Shown here: positions 8,452 to 16,634 of the stretch, piece by piece
How the letters are laid out: each line of letters starts with the position of its first letter
Position numbering within the stretch: the stretch's first letter is position 1
Origin: [Eubacterium] hominis
Lineage (GTDB): Bacteria; Bacillota_I; Bacilli_A; Erysipelotrichales; Erysipelotrichaceae
Reading direction: 5' to 3'
DNA length: 64,000 nucleotides
Assembly (NCBI GenBank): GCA_014337235.1
Contig: CP060636.1
Coordinates: 1,327,385 to 1,391,384 of the forward strand
The notes under the pieces: model-generated
Databases searched by the model: none
Seen by the model: only the letters and a program-made list of their open reading frames with translations
Told to the model about the DNA's origin: nothing
Program-made: the position numbers and the translations under genes

Positions 8452-8829
8452 ATGGAAATTGGTAATATGATTAGTACAAAAAGAAAAGAAAAAGGTCTTT
8501 CGCAAGAACAGCTTGCACAAGAAATAAATGTCGCAAGACAAACAATCAGTAAGTGGGAACTGGATGAAACATTACCTGATTTAGAGAGTTTGAGAAAACT
8601 TGCGGTATTTCTGGGGTTTTCAATAGATTCAGCTTTAGACATTGACGTTGATGACGATGATGATATGGAATGGATGATTATCGGTTTTGCGATTGTTGGA
8701 AATGTAATTACAGTCTTTTTCGATCAGGCAATGATTGGAATCGCAATGCCTTTTATAGGTTTGGGTATTTATTTTATTTGGAAGGCATTTCGGGGAAATC
8801 AAAAAAATAGTAAATCCAACAAAGGATGA
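8452..8829 (+). CDS. XRE-family regulator with membrane tail, 125 aa
   Basis: Residues 1-60 form a Cro/CI helix-turn-helix (GLSQEQLAQEINVARQTISKWE). A run of Asp (DVDDDDD) follows and then two hydrophobic segments at about 75-115, so the protein is probably anchored in the membrane. AGGGAG before ATG 8452 sets the start; GTG 8443 lies on top of that site. The gene ends 32 bases before the next small gene, with which it may share a message. Confidence 0.85.
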   Translation: MEIGNMISTKRKEKGLSQEQLAQEINVARQTISKWELDETLPDLESLRKLAVFLGFSIDSALDIDVDDDDDMEWMIIGFAIVGNVITVFFDQAMIGIAMPFIGLGIYFIWKAFRGNQKNSKSNKG

Positions 8830-8861
8830 AACGGTGCTAACGTATGTGTGGAGGATACAAC

Positions 8862-9131
8862 ATGGAATTGATGTATAAAAATATTTTTCTTGGAAAAATT
8901 GAGATTACAGAAAGGGAAAGTTTTTGGATTTCTGGAAATTTTTATCCAAATCCTGAAGCATCAGAATTTAAAAGCTTTTTTGATGCTTTGGTATGTGAAG
9001 ATGGATTCGATGAATCACAGTTTGATGAAGATTTATTAGATGAGAATAGTTGGTATGTATGTGAAAATGGAAAAATCATAGGGATCTCATATCCAGCAAT
9101 ATATGATGATAGTGAAATTGGATTTAGATAA
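8862..9131 (+). CDS. Hypothetical small acidic protein, 89 aa
   Basis: GGAGG about 7 bases before ATG 8862 sets the start; the frame is open from 8844. The protein is soluble and rich in Asp and Glu (DESQFDEDLLDENSW). No family recognised. It sits downstream of the XRE regulator and is followed, about 100 bases on, by a terminator. Confidence 0.65.
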   Translation: MELMYKNIFLGKIEITERESFWISGNFYPNPEASEFKSFFDALVCEDGFDESQFDEDLLDENSWYVCENGKIIGISYPAIYDDSEIGFR

Positions 9132-9233
9132 AGATAATACATTCATGTTACAATGAGTATCATTATGAATATGTCCATATTTAAACGATAGAAAAGAAAT
9201 GTGTTCACAATATAAAGAAAAATCTGATAAACA

Positions 9234-9259
9234 AAATCTGATGAGCTTCAGATTTTTTT
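9234..9259 (+). terminator. Rho-independent terminator
   Basis: AAATCTGA (9234-9241) pairs with TCAGATTT (9248-9255), followed by more T. It ends the XRE/small-protein unit. Confidence 0.85.
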
Positions 9260-9281
9260 GTACTTACATTAAAAGCGGTAG

Positions 9282-9449
9282 GATAAAGCAGATTTGCCAA
9301 TTCCTATATATATCGTGACTGAAACTGCATTCGAGGATAAAAAAAGGCAAACACAGATATCACCGTTTGAGCTTTTGATTCATGAAGGTGATAATTACAA
9401 AATCATAGATAAAATTAATATAGGGCTTGCAGTTTTTACAACTTTATAA
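9282..9449 (+). pseudogene. Remnant C-terminus of a lost gene
   Basis: An open frame of 55 codons runs from the base after an in-frame TAG (9279-9281) to TAA 9447-9449. It reads LPIPIYIVTETAFEDKKR and ends NIGLAVFTTL, with the alternating pattern of a folded protein, but has no ATG and no ribosome site. The upstream part is missing; a terminator lies just before it. I cannot name the family. The rest of this gap, 9450-9600, is AT-rich with nothing recognisable. Confidence 0.55.
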
Positions 9450-9592
9450 TTATCTTGTGGTATCAAAGTTCTTTAGTTAATAGTAAATTCTATATTTTAA
9501 GTTATTACGAACACTGATATATGCAGTGTTTTAGAGCTAATCTTTAATTACTTTTTAAACATTATATAAATTAAAAATCAAAATGATAAAGA

Positions 9593-9637
9593 TTGTGTCA
9601 TTTCTTACAAGAATTTTATAATCAGTAATGATATAAT
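9593..9637 (+). promoter_or_regulatory. Promoter(s) of the AraC regulator operon
   Basis: TTGTGT (9593-9598), 18 bases, TATAAT (9617-9622). A second TATAAT sits at 9632-9637. The ATG at 9640 falls within a few bases of that second -10, which is one reason the start is placed at 9661. Confidence 0.45.
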
Positions 9638-9660
9638 CAATGCCAAGAGAGAGGTTTTAT

Positions 9661-10485
9661 ATGATAGAAAAACAAGAGCAACGCCATATTTTATTTGATG
9701 AGTCGCTGGGACTTGAGGCTTATCAATTAACGGGAGTCGTACAGAAATTCCCAAATCATTTTCATGAATTTTATGTTATTGGATTTATTGAGGGTGGAAA
9801 AAGACATTTGTGGTGCAAAGGTAAAGAATATGACACAACAAGTGGTGATTTGATTTTATTCAATCCTTATGATAACCATTTTTGTGCACCAGTCAATCAT
9901 GAACTACTAGATTATCGTGCAGTAAATATACCAATTGAATGTATGAAAAAAGCCGCGAAAGATATTACTGGAAAAGAATATCAGCCAGAGTTCATCTGTA
10001 ATGTGGTGCCACAAAGCGAATTGGCCAACTATGTCGCAACATTATATGATGCGATTGTAAATCATGCATGTTATATGGAACGACAAGAAGCATTTTATTT
10101 ATTACTGGAAGGTATTTTAAGAGAATATGCCAGAGATTTTAATGAAACGCCATCACAACCAAAGCCATTAGATCACTTATGTACTTATATGAAAGATCAC
10201 TTTATGGATAATATTAGCTTGGATGAATTAGCAGATATGGCCGCAATGTCACGTTCTTACTTATTGCGCAATTTCACAAAACAATATGGAATTTCACCAT
10301 ATCGTTATCTACAAAGCATACGTATAGAAAAAGCGAAACAACTTCTGGAAGAACAGGTTCCATTGATTGAAATCGCAGATATGTGTGGCTTTAGTGATCA
10401 AAGTCATTTCTCAAACTATTTTAAAGAATTTATTGGTGTAACACCAAAACAATATCAACGGATATTCCAGGAAAGTGAGGGCTAG
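9661..10485 (+). CDS. AraC-family transcriptional regulator, 274 aa
   Basis: The N-terminal half is an AraC-type sensing cupin (PNHFHEFYVIGFIEGG near residue 31, GDLILFNPYD). The C-terminal 100 residues hold two helix-turn-helix units: LDELADMAAMSRSYLLRNF and PLIEIADMCGFSDQSHFSNY, ending in the AraC signature (GVTPKQYQ). GAGAGG precedes ATG 9661. The EamA exporter begins two bases after the stop codon, so the regulator most likely controls its own operon of exporter and DUF2000 protein in response to an unknown small molecule. Confidence 0.92.
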   Translation: MIEKQEQRHILFDESLGLEAYQLTGVVQKFPNHFHEFYVIGFIEGGKRHLWCKGKEYDTTSGDLILFNPYDNHFCAPVNHELLDYRAVNIPIECMKKAAKDITGKEYQPEFICNVVPQSELANYVATLYDAIVNHACYMERQEAFYLLLEGILREYARDFNETPSQPKPLDHLCTYMKDHFMDNISLDELADMAAMSRSYLLRNFTKQYGISPYRYLQSIRIEKAKQLLEEQVPLIEIADMCGFSDQSHFSNYFKEFIGVTPKQYQRIFQESEG

Positions 10486-10486
10486 T

Positions 10487-11395
10487 ATGAAAGAAAAACA
10501 AGGACATTTCGCAGCGTTATTCACTATCTTTGTATGGGGCACAACGTTTATCGCTACTAAACTTTTACTAGGCTATTTTGCCCCTGTAGAAATACTATTC
10601 ATTCGCTTTTTTATGGGATATATTGCATTATGGCTTGCTTATCCTAAAGTATTTTCCATTGATCGTTCAAGAGAAAAATATTTTATCTTCGCAGGTATCT
10701 GTGGGGTTACTTTATATTTTTTATTAGAAAATATCGCATTGACATATACACTTGCGAGTAATGTTGGTGTTATTGTAGCCATTTCTCCATGTTTTACAGC
10801 TTTATTCTCATGGCTGCTTCATCAGGATGATAAACCAAATAAGCTATTCTTTATCGGATTTCTATTCGCAATCCTTGGTGTCTATCTCATAAGTACCAAT
10901 GGACAATCGATTTTAGAAATACATCCAACAGGAGATTTATTAGCACTTTTAGCCGCCATGGTATGGGCATTATATTCCATATGTACAAAGAAAATCAGTG
11001 AATTTGGATATGGGACCATTCCTATGACAAGAAGAATTTTCTTTTATGGCTTATTATTTATGATACCAGCCTTATTCCTATTTGGATTTGATGTGTCGAT
11101 GTCAGATTTTATGCATATAGAAGTTATCTTTAATCTGATTTTCCTTGGATTAGGTGCTTCTGCCATATGTTTTGTTTCTTGGAACTTTGCATTAAAAAAG
11201 CTTGGTTCTATCAAATGCTCCACATATATCTATCTGGTTCCAGTGATTACCGTTGTGACCTCTATGATCGTATTAAAAGAAAAGGTTACGATTATGACCT
11301 GGATCGGTATGATATTAACACTTGCAGGATTGATGTTGTCACAAAGAAAGAAGGGTATAGAAGATGGAAAACATGAAATGTGTTATGGTGATTGA
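10487..11395 (+). CDS. EamA-family (DMT) transporter, 302 aa
   Basis: A ten-helix membrane protein built from two EamA repeats; each starts with a hallmark (FVWGTTFIATKLLL near residue 14, and LLALLAAMVWALYSICTKK in the second half). Members export amino acids, metabolites or drugs by the drug/metabolite superfamily mechanism. The start at ATG 10487 follows GTGAGGG. It overlaps the DUF2000 gene by 32 bases. Placement behind an AraC regulator suggests inducible efflux. Confidence 0.9.
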   Translation: MKEKQGHFAALFTIFVWGTTFIATKLLLGYFAPVEILFIRFFMGYIALWLAYPKVFSIDRSREKYFIFAGICGVTLYFLLENIALTYTLASNVGVIVAISPCFTALFSWLLHQDDKPNKLFFIGFLFAILGVYLISTNGQSILEIHPTGDLLALLAAMVWALYSICTKKISEFGYGTIPMTRRIFFYGLLFMIPALFLFGFDVSMSDFMHIEVIFNLIFLGLGASAICFVSWNFALKKLGSIKCSTYIYLVPVITVVTSMIVLKEKVTIMTWIGMILTLAGLMLSQRKKGIEDGKHEMCYGD

Positions 11396-11774
11396 TGAGG
11401 CGTTGCCACTTGGTATCGCAATGAATACAGCAGCAGTATTGGGGATTTCTTTAGGTAAAAAGATACCAGATTGTGTTGGTGTTGATGTAAAAGATCAGGA
11501 TGGTATTATGCATGCAGGTACGATTCAGATACCTGTGCCAGTGCTGAAAATGAACAGCGAAGATTTAAAAGAATTGGTTGAAAAAGTAAAAAATGATGAA
11601 TTGATTACGATGTTAGATTTCACAGATGTTGCGCAAGGATGTAAAGTATATGAAGAATATATTGAACGTAGTGCAGCACACAAAACTAACGAATTTACTT
11701 ACTTTGGTATCGCATTATATGGTGATAAAAAACGTATGAATAAGTACACAGGCTCTTTACCATTATATCGTTAA
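11364..11774 (+). CDS. DUF2000 family protein, 136 aa
   Basis: The sequence matches DUF2000 throughout: CVMVIDEALPLGIAMNTAAV at the start, LGKKIPD, an AQGCKVYEEY segment, and the ending GIALYGDKKRMNKYTGSLPL. The family is cytosolic, of unknown function. It overlaps the end of the EamA gene by 32 bases, so the two are translationally coupled; an AraC/EamA/DUF2000 trio makes this protein a likely accessory of the exporter. ATG 11373 is an alternative start. Confidence 0.9.
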   Translation: MENMKCVMVIDEALPLGIAMNTAAVLGISLGKKIPDCVGVDVKDQDGIMHAGTIQIPVPVLKMNSEDLKELVEKVKNDELITMLDFTDVAQGCKVYEEYIERSAAHKTNEFTYFGIALYGDKKRMNKYTGSLPLYR

Positions 11775-11778
11775 GGAT

Positions 11779-11807
11779 AAGCTCTTTTGGATAAGGAGCT
11801 TTTTTTC
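11779..11807 (+). terminator. Rho-independent terminator
   Basis: AAGCTC (11779-11784) pairs with GAGCTT (11796-11801), followed by a T run to 11806. It closes the AraC/EamA/DUF2000 operon. Confidence 0.85.
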
Positions 11808-11858
11808 TTGATAATCACAGTTTTTGGATTTAAACTAAAAGAAGAAAGAAGGAATTTC

Positions 11859-12314
11859 ATGAATTGTCCAGAATGTTATAGTTCACAAAGTCGCATTACC
11901 CCATTATTACATCCAGAAGATTGTCTAATAAACCATACGCAATATATCTGTAGTACATGTGGTCGCTGTATCTGTATAGAACATGATGATAAAAGAGGTC
12001 TGCAACGATGGAATTTCCCATTTAAATCTTTAGAAATTGCGAAGCTTTATCTAAGAACTGCGGATGTTACCATGAAACAAGCTTGCGGTATTTATGAAAT
12101 CATAAGCAAAAATGGAAGAAAATCATATAAGATATATGCAAATGATATGGATTTAGAAATCTATTTATCAAAAAACAAGGATAAAAGCTGTGTTAGTAAA
12201 GCACCAGTATATCGCAGCGATGTATTCCATGAATATCCTGATTCACAGATCAGAAAACTGACAGCTGAGGAAGTAAAACAATATATGAATGAAAAAAACA
12301 CATCAGATTCCTAA
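11859..12314 (+). CDS. Zinc-ribbon-like hypothetical protein, 151 aa
   Basis: MNCPECYSS at the start and CSTCGRCICIEHDD at about residues 31-44 supply two Cys-x2-Cys pairs, enough for one zinc ribbon. The rest (LQRWNFPFKSLEIAKLYLRTADV) is soluble and not a family I can name. AGAAGG before ATG 11859 sets the start; the longer frame from TTG 11787 runs through the preceding terminator and is rejected. It is a single gene. Confidence 0.8.
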   Translation: MNCPECYSSQSRITPLLHPEDCLINHTQYICSTCGRCICIEHDDKRGLQRWNFPFKSLEIAKLYLRTADVTMKQACGIYEIISKNGRKSYKIYANDMDLEIYLSKNKDKSCVSKAPVYRSDVFHEYPDSQIRKLTAEEVKQYMNEKNTSDS

Positions 12315-12335
12315 TAAGGATAAGATGTGCTTTTT
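12299..12335 (+). terminator. Rho-independent terminator
   Basis: CACATC (12299-12304) pairs with GATGTG (12324-12329), then C and TTTTT. The left arm lies inside the last codons of the zinc-ribbon gene. Confidence 0.7.
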
Positions 12336-12359
12336 GTATAGAAATTGAATTATTGAATC

Positions 12360-12884
12360 TTAATTGTTTTCTTGATTAGATAACTTTCGTGTGAAGTAAA
12401 CTCCGGCAATTGCGCCAATCAAAAGAAGTGGTGCTACTCTGACAAAAAGCCATTCAAAGGCATGTAATACAACTCCCATCACTGAAGTTTCAGGATTGCT
12501 GTAATCCCAATTTAAATAGGGACTGTGAGATATAAATAGGATGATAAAAACAATCATAATCACTATTCCTAATGAAATAAATAACCAATGTAATAGTTTT
12601 TGTTTCGTCATTTTTCTATTTGCCAATTGCAGGTTTATAATTTCAAGTTTCTCAGAAATCACTTTTAAATCATCAGCTTTTGTTTCAATAATATTTTCTC
12701 CAAGCAATGTGCTGACAGGTGTTTCAAATATCTCTGATATGGAAATTAACATATCGGCATCTGGCACTGACAAACCCTGTTCCCATTTTGAAATAGTCTG
12801 TCTTACAACATTTAACTTGATTGCAAGTTCTTCTTGTGAAAGTCCTTTGGATTTTCTGATTGCTTTGATATTTTCATTTAGCAT
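12360..12884 (-). CDS. XRE-family regulator with two membrane segments, 174 aa
   Basis: Residues 1-60 are a Cro/CI helix-turn-helix (GLSQEELAIKLNVVRQTISKWE). Two hydrophobic segments follow at about 100-120 (LLHWLFISLGIVIMIVFIIL) and 145-165. An AAGGAGG site precedes the ATG, and TATAAT lies on the minus strand at 12908-12913. It is the first of three XRE/membrane proteins on this strand, which suggests an accessory block assembled from related modules. Confidence 0.88.
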   Translation of the reverse strand: MLNENIKAIRKSKGLSQEELAIKLNVVRQTISKWEQGLSVPDADMLISISEIFETPVSTLLGENIIETKADDLKVISEKLEIINLQLANRKMTKQKLLHWLFISLGIVIMIVFIILFISHSPYLNWDYSNPETSVMGVVLHAFEWLFVRVAPLLLIGAIAGVYFTRKLSNQENN

Positions 12885-12935
12885 CAGCGATACCTCCTTT
12901 CACTGTCATTATAAGGCAGGAAAGTTCGTTGCGGC

Positions 12936-13030
12936 AAGCAACTTGGATTAACATTCATATTATAGCTAACATAAGAAGCCAGTAGATTTTGTTTCTTGAT
13001 ATTCATCTAAAAACGGATCTACATCCCATG
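12936..13030. repeat. 95-bp direct repeat, copy 1
   Basis: This stretch matches 14433-14527 in the same orientation with only five differences over its best 76 bases (12955-13030). It covers the 3' end and downstream flank of the hypothetical gene family described at 14457, and here belongs to a decayed copy. Confidence 0.8.
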
Positions 13031-13070
13031 AAAGTTTTTCATTATGGTATCCTCTTGTATCATAGTACGT
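12966..13070 (-). pseudogene. Decayed C-terminal copy of the gene at 14457-15086
   Basis: On the minus strand this frame ends SWDVDPFLDEYQETKSTGF, then L-C and TAG, nearly the same as the WGVDPFLDDYQETKSTGF ending of the intact gene 1.4 kb away. Upstream the remnant keeps about 15 further codons (YYDTRGYHNEKL) that differ from the intact copy, then meets stop codons. It is therefore the tail of a paralog, not a simple copy of the neighbour, and has no start. Confidence 0.7.
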
Positions 13071-13113
13071 GTTTTATTACACAAGACAGAGCAATATATT
13101 CATTCTATTTTCA

Positions 13114-14097
13114 TCATTTGCGTTTACCAAGCGAATTAGAAATCGCAACAATAGCAGGGAATACTACAGCCGCAACTACCCAAATAATCCAACTATATCC
13201 CCAATTATTTGTAGAAAAGCTATATCCTAAATATACAGCAGTAACAATTGACCAATATACAACCGAAATAGCCGTTGTGGCTGATTGCTTTTCCTTTTTC
13301 TCCTTTGAATAATCGCCCTCTTGTAAAAGCTTTTCATAGCTTGCCCATATGATTCCGCTATGGATAAAGAAAACTACACCAATACCTACGATAACTAAAG
13401 AAGCAGAAAGCATAATTATTAGCAGTAATTCATTTTCATCATTGAAAATTGCTCCTCCAAAAAGAGGGATGAGTGCCATTATACAAAGACCAGTGCCAAT
13501 TATGTTATTTCTTGTATATACTTCATTGTATTGTGCTTTCCGTTCTGAAACCATTCCACGAACGCCATATGCAGTTTCAAAAGTTTCTTTTTCTAAATAA
13601 TCATATGCTGCGGTTTTTCTACCACTTGAAATAAACAAAGCAACTGCTATCGTGACAAGAAGAAGTAAAACAATCATTCCAATTCCTCCAGCCACATCAT
13701 CTCTCAAACTATATTTTGGAACTTCGCTAATCGTTCCTAATATTAACAGACATATAGGTGATATAATACACAAAAAAGTTGCCAATGCTATTGATTTTGA
13801 TGTTGTAGCTTTGACAGAAAGAAAGGCGTTTGCTTCTTCCATAGATACCCGCCTTAGTTTTGATACTTCATCAGTTGGTATGGTACATTCCTCATCTTCA
13901 ATTTCATCTTTAAGCAAATAGTCTGTACTTACGCCAAATAACTCTGAAAGTCTAATCATTTTCTCAAGGTCTGGAACAGATTGGGCACCTTCCCATTTTG
14001 AAACGGACTGTCTTGTAACATTCATTTGTTCAGCTAATTCCTCTTGTGACCAACCTGCTTTCTTGCGAAGCTGTGTTAATTTATCTGCAAAAATCAT
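13114..14097 (-). CDS. XRE-family regulator with multiple membrane segments, 327 aa
   Basis: Residues 1-65 form a helix-turn-helix (GWSQEELAEQMNVTRQSVSKWE). The remaining 260 residues contain about six hydrophobic segments in pairs (near 105-125, 140-155, 200-215, 225-250, 275-295 and 300-320). AAGGAGG precedes the ATG. This membrane-tailed type probably couples a membrane signal to DNA binding; targets are unknown. The gene lies between the two copies of the 95-bp repeat. Confidence 0.85.
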   Translation of the reverse strand: MIFADKLTQLRKKAGWSQEELAEQMNVTRQSVSKWEGAQSVPDLEKMIRLSELFGVSTDYLLKDEIEDEECTIPTDEVSKLRRVSMEEANAFLSVKATTSKSIALATFLCIISPICLLILGTISEVPKYSLRDDVAGGIGMIVLLLLVTIAVALFISSGRKTAAYDYLEKETFETAYGVRGMVSERKAQYNEVYTRNNIIGTGLCIMALIPLFGGAIFNDENELLLIIMLSASLVIVGIGVVFFIHSGIIWASYEKLLQEGDYSKEKKEKQSATTAISVVYWSIVTAVYLGYSFSTNNWGYSWIIWVVAAVVFPAIVAISNSLGKRK

Positions 14098-14456
14098 AAC
14101 GATATCCTCCTTGTGTGATTGTTATGCGTATATTTTACCTCTTTTTCAGGTTGCTCACTACCAATCAACACCATTCAATGTGTCAACTGTCAGTTGCATT
14201 CATCATATCATTGAAATTTTCACTTAGTTGTTACCTGTATATTTCCTTTTATAGTCATTTAAGTAACCCCATCATTTATTCAAAGGCGGCAGAGATTTCT
14301 CTCTGCCGCTTTCTGTACTTATACAAAGATGATTTCCTTTGCACTGTATATTATTTATACTATTCTAAGGTGTTTTCCGTCTTTAACTGTTCTGTTATGC
14401 TCGACTGGCACTGCTTTATTTTTTATAAGACTAAGCAATCTAGATGAACACTCATA
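14098..14456. other. Intergenic stretch with one strong hairpin
   Basis: No convincing gene lies in these 359 bases; the one long plus-strand frame has poor composition and no ribosome site. A 10-bp perfect hairpin, GCGGCAGAGA (14286-14295) with TCTCTGCCGC (14300-14309), is far more GC-rich than its surroundings. It lacks a clean T run on either strand, so it may be a weak terminator or an element relic. Confidence 0.6.
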
Positions 14457-14527
14457 TTATAGCTGACATAAGAAGCCAGTAGATTTCGTTTCTTGATAGT
14501 CATCTAAAAAAGGATCTACACCCCATG
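14433..14527. repeat. 95-bp direct repeat, copy 2
   Basis: Partner of 12936-13030. Here the repeat covers the intact 3' end of the hypothetical gene (stop at 14457) and about 24 bases beyond it. Similarity ends at the CCCATG at 14522-14527. Confidence 0.8.
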
Positions 14528-15086
14528 CTGCAGCTAGTTCATCAACGACTTCTTCATTTGGATATACGATATTTTCATCATATTCATCTAAGTCAAAAGA
14601 AGATGGAGTTAAGCCGATTTCTTTTTCTTCTTGTGTTAATTCGCCTTCATTCCAAATAATCTCGTTTTGTTCTCCAACATAATAAAAGCTTCGTATTAAT
14701 TTACCGTTTATATATTTCACCCAACACGATAATTCAACAATTCTATGTGTTGAGAAATATTGAACTTCTTCAAATTTTGAAGCTATGTCCTGTAAAAGCT
14801 CTTTGTTTTCTAAAGGCGCATTATAATTAAGAATTAAAACATACCCATTGAAACATGGTGTAACAAAAACTTTTTTCATCTTTTGCATGTGAGAAAAAGC
14901 ACTTTGCCAATTACTGATTTTGATATCGGTACAATTTAATTTTTCCATTACTGCTTTTGGATCTTTCTCTTTCACAACCAACCATGAAATTTTCATGCCA
15001 AATGGAATTGGTGTATCTGGTTCTTGAGATATACCATTACTTTGATCCATATTTTTTTCTTTTTTAAATAGATGAAACAAGCCCAT
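14457..15086 (-). CDS. Hypothetical protein, 209 aa
   Basis: TAGGAGG precedes the ATG. The protein is soluble and acidic, with an N-terminal FHLFKKEKN segment and a Trp-Gly-Val-Asp-Pro-Phe-Leu-Asp motif near the end (about 189-196). No family recognised. The same C-terminal motif appears in the decayed copy at 12966-13070, so at least two family members existed here. The next gene upstream on this strand is an XRE regulator 53 bases away. Confidence 0.75.
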   Translation of the reverse strand: MGLFHLFKKEKNMDQSNGISQEPDTPIPFGMKISWLVVKEKDPKAVMEKLNCTDIKISNWQSAFSHMQKMKKVFVTPCFNGYVLILNYNAPLENKELLQDIASKFEEVQYFSTHRIVELSCWVKYINGKLIRSFYYVGEQNEIIWNEGELTQEEKEIGLTPSSFDLDEYDENIVYPNEEVVDELAAAWGVDPFLDDYQETKSTGFLCQL

Positions 15087-15138
15087 AAAAAATCCTCCTA
15101 TATAAGATTAGCTTATATAGTAATTATACTATAAGCAT

Positions 15139-15609
15139 CTATTGTTTTTCTAACGCTATAATAGTTTTTCTAATCTTAACTCTTAGAACTAAACCAAACC
15201 CCCATACAAAACATCCACATAGCATTGTGATGAAGATTTGTAGAGGTGTTACCGCCAACATCTTTGTGAGTGTAATCGTAATTAGGATCCCAATTAAAAT
15301 CAAAAGTTCTGTTAAAATCCCAAATGTTTCAAGTTGTGATTTTGTCATAAAAACATTCCATGCAGATTTTTCACCTTGTTCTTTCTTTTCAGTATCACTC
15401 ATTTTCCTTGCATATAATAATTCTGATATTTGTATACCAAGCGTTTCACACAAAGGCTCATATAATGATAGATCTGGCATCGTTTTCCCATTTTCCCATC
15501 TTGAAATAGACTTATCACTGACACCTAATATTTCAGCAAGCTGCGTTTGTGTTAATCCTTTTTCTTTTCTACAATCTGATAGAAAGCTACCAATTTTTTC
15601 TTGATTCAT
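15139..15609 (-). CDS. XRE-family regulator with two membrane segments, 156 aa
   Basis: Residues 5-65 are a Cro/CI helix-turn-helix (GLTQTQLAEILGVSDKSISRWE). Two hydrophobic segments follow at about 98-115 and 123-145. AGGAAG at a normal distance sets the start at ATG 15609. Third member of the same design in 3.3 kb. It may be co-transcribed with the hypothetical gene downstream. Confidence 0.88.
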   Translation of the reverse strand: MNQEKIGSFLSDCRKEKGLTQTQLAEILGVSDKSISRWENGKTMPDLSLYEPLCETLGIQISELLYARKMSDTEKKEQGEKSAWNVFMTKSQLETFGILTELLILIGILITITLTKMLAVTPLQIFITMLCGCFVWGFGLVLRVKIRKTIIALEKQ

Positions 15610-15910
15610 AAAAGACACTTCCTTTCTTTTTCAGTTCTCATGTTAAACGAAATTATTATAAAAGAACAGGACAGAAACTGAGAATTGATACTAGAATTCA
15701 AATAAAAAAGATTTAAACCACTACTGTTATAAAATCAATAAGATGTTTTTCACAAAATTATTTTATACAGCATGTATTAAGATGCCTGTCGTAATGCTAT
15801 TTGTGAGCTTGTAAATTTCTCCTAAAATTTAGGTTAAAGTAAATAAAGTTAATATTGTGAAAGGATTTATTATCATTCCATTTTTTTATATCAATCATTC
15901 ATCCTTCAAA
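15610..15910. other. Intergenic region, 301 bases
   Basis: TATAAT on the minus strand at 15655-15660 probably serves the XRE gene. A 13-base palindrome, CCTAAAATTTAGG, sits at 15821-15833. No gene seen. Confidence 0.5.
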
Positions 15911-16486
15911 CTACCTAGTAACAAGACTTGAATTAATATTCGTTATCGAAAATATATGTGAAATAATAAACTGTACAAACTGCTCAATATCTAAATCCTT
16001 CTCTTCACAAAGCCAAATAGAGATCACTGACAATAAACCAGATAAATAAAATTCACATAGCAGTGAGGATTCCTTGTTTGTATCATCAATCTGCAGCCAA
16101 CAGGCAATTAATGGTTTTAATATTTCTTTCAACTGTGACGCAAATTTTGGATCCCCTTGATCACTCAATAAAACACCCATATAAGAAGAATATGTTTGCG
16201 CCAATTCCATCAAATGTTCCATATGATCTGGAAGGTTATGTAGGGCATCATTTTCTAGCCATTGTGTAATTAAGGCATCCACTACTTCCAACAATTCCTG
16301 TTCAATCTTGGCAAGTAAATCATAGGTATCTTTATAATATAGATAAAAGGTACCACGATTATATCCTGCAATATCTGTAATCTCTTTTACAGTGATTTTT
16401 TCAATCGGTTTTTGAATATATAATGACCAAAAAGCTTCCCTTAAATTTTGCTTCGTCTGCTGTGTCAATTCCTCACGTTTTTGCAT
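15911..16486 (-). CDS. TetR-family transcriptional regulator, 191 aa
   Basis: The N-terminus carries a TetR helix-turn-helix (KITVKEITDIAGYNRGTFYLYY at about residues 28-50), followed by an all-helical ligand/dimer domain ending near residue 190. AGAGAGG sets the start at ATG 16486. It is divergent from an ABC exporter operon, and three dyads occupy the space between them. The simplest reading is a local repressor of the exporter and of itself, released by a small hydrophobic ligand or peptide. Confidence 0.9.
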   Translation of the reverse strand: MQKREELTQQTKQNLREAFWSLYIQKPIEKITVKEITDIAGYNRGTFYLYYKDTYDLLAKIEQELLEVVDALITQWLENDALHNLPDHMEHLMELAQTYSSYMGVLLSDQGDPKFASQLKEILKPLIACWLQIDDTNKESSLLCEFYLSGLLSVISIWLCEEKDLDIEQFVQFIISHIFSITNINSSLVTR

Positions 16487-16504
16487 AATGAAAACCTCTC
16501 TTTT

Positions 16505-16618
16505 TGTTATGATAACACAGGAAATATATAGGAACAAGCTGTTTCAACACATAGAGAAAGATTGTTCATTGATGATGATTTTTGATTGCGTTATAATAAA
16601 TAAAACAACACGTTGTTG
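16505..16618. promoter_or_regulatory. TetR/ABC divergent control region with three dyads
   Basis: TGTTATGATAACA (16505-16517) is a perfect 6-1-6 palindrome near the expected transcription start of the TetR gene. AACA-N3-TGTT occurs twice: 16533-16543 and 16607-16617. The second copy sits 10 bases after the -10 of the ABC promoter, TTGATG (16569-16574), 17 bases, TATAAT (16592-16597), where a bound repressor would block transcription. Confidence 0.55.
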
Positions 16619-16634
16619 AGTAAGGGGCGTTTAT

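Noticed and set aside
11787-11858. Longer start for the zinc-ribbon gene at TTG 11787
   Set aside because: It overlaps the terminator of the preceding operon and lacks a ribosome site; ATG 11859 has AGAAGG.
14115-14447. 110-codon plus-strand frame
   Set aside because: Poor amino-acid composition (rich in Ser, Phe, Tyr, Leu), no ribosome site, and it spans a hairpin.
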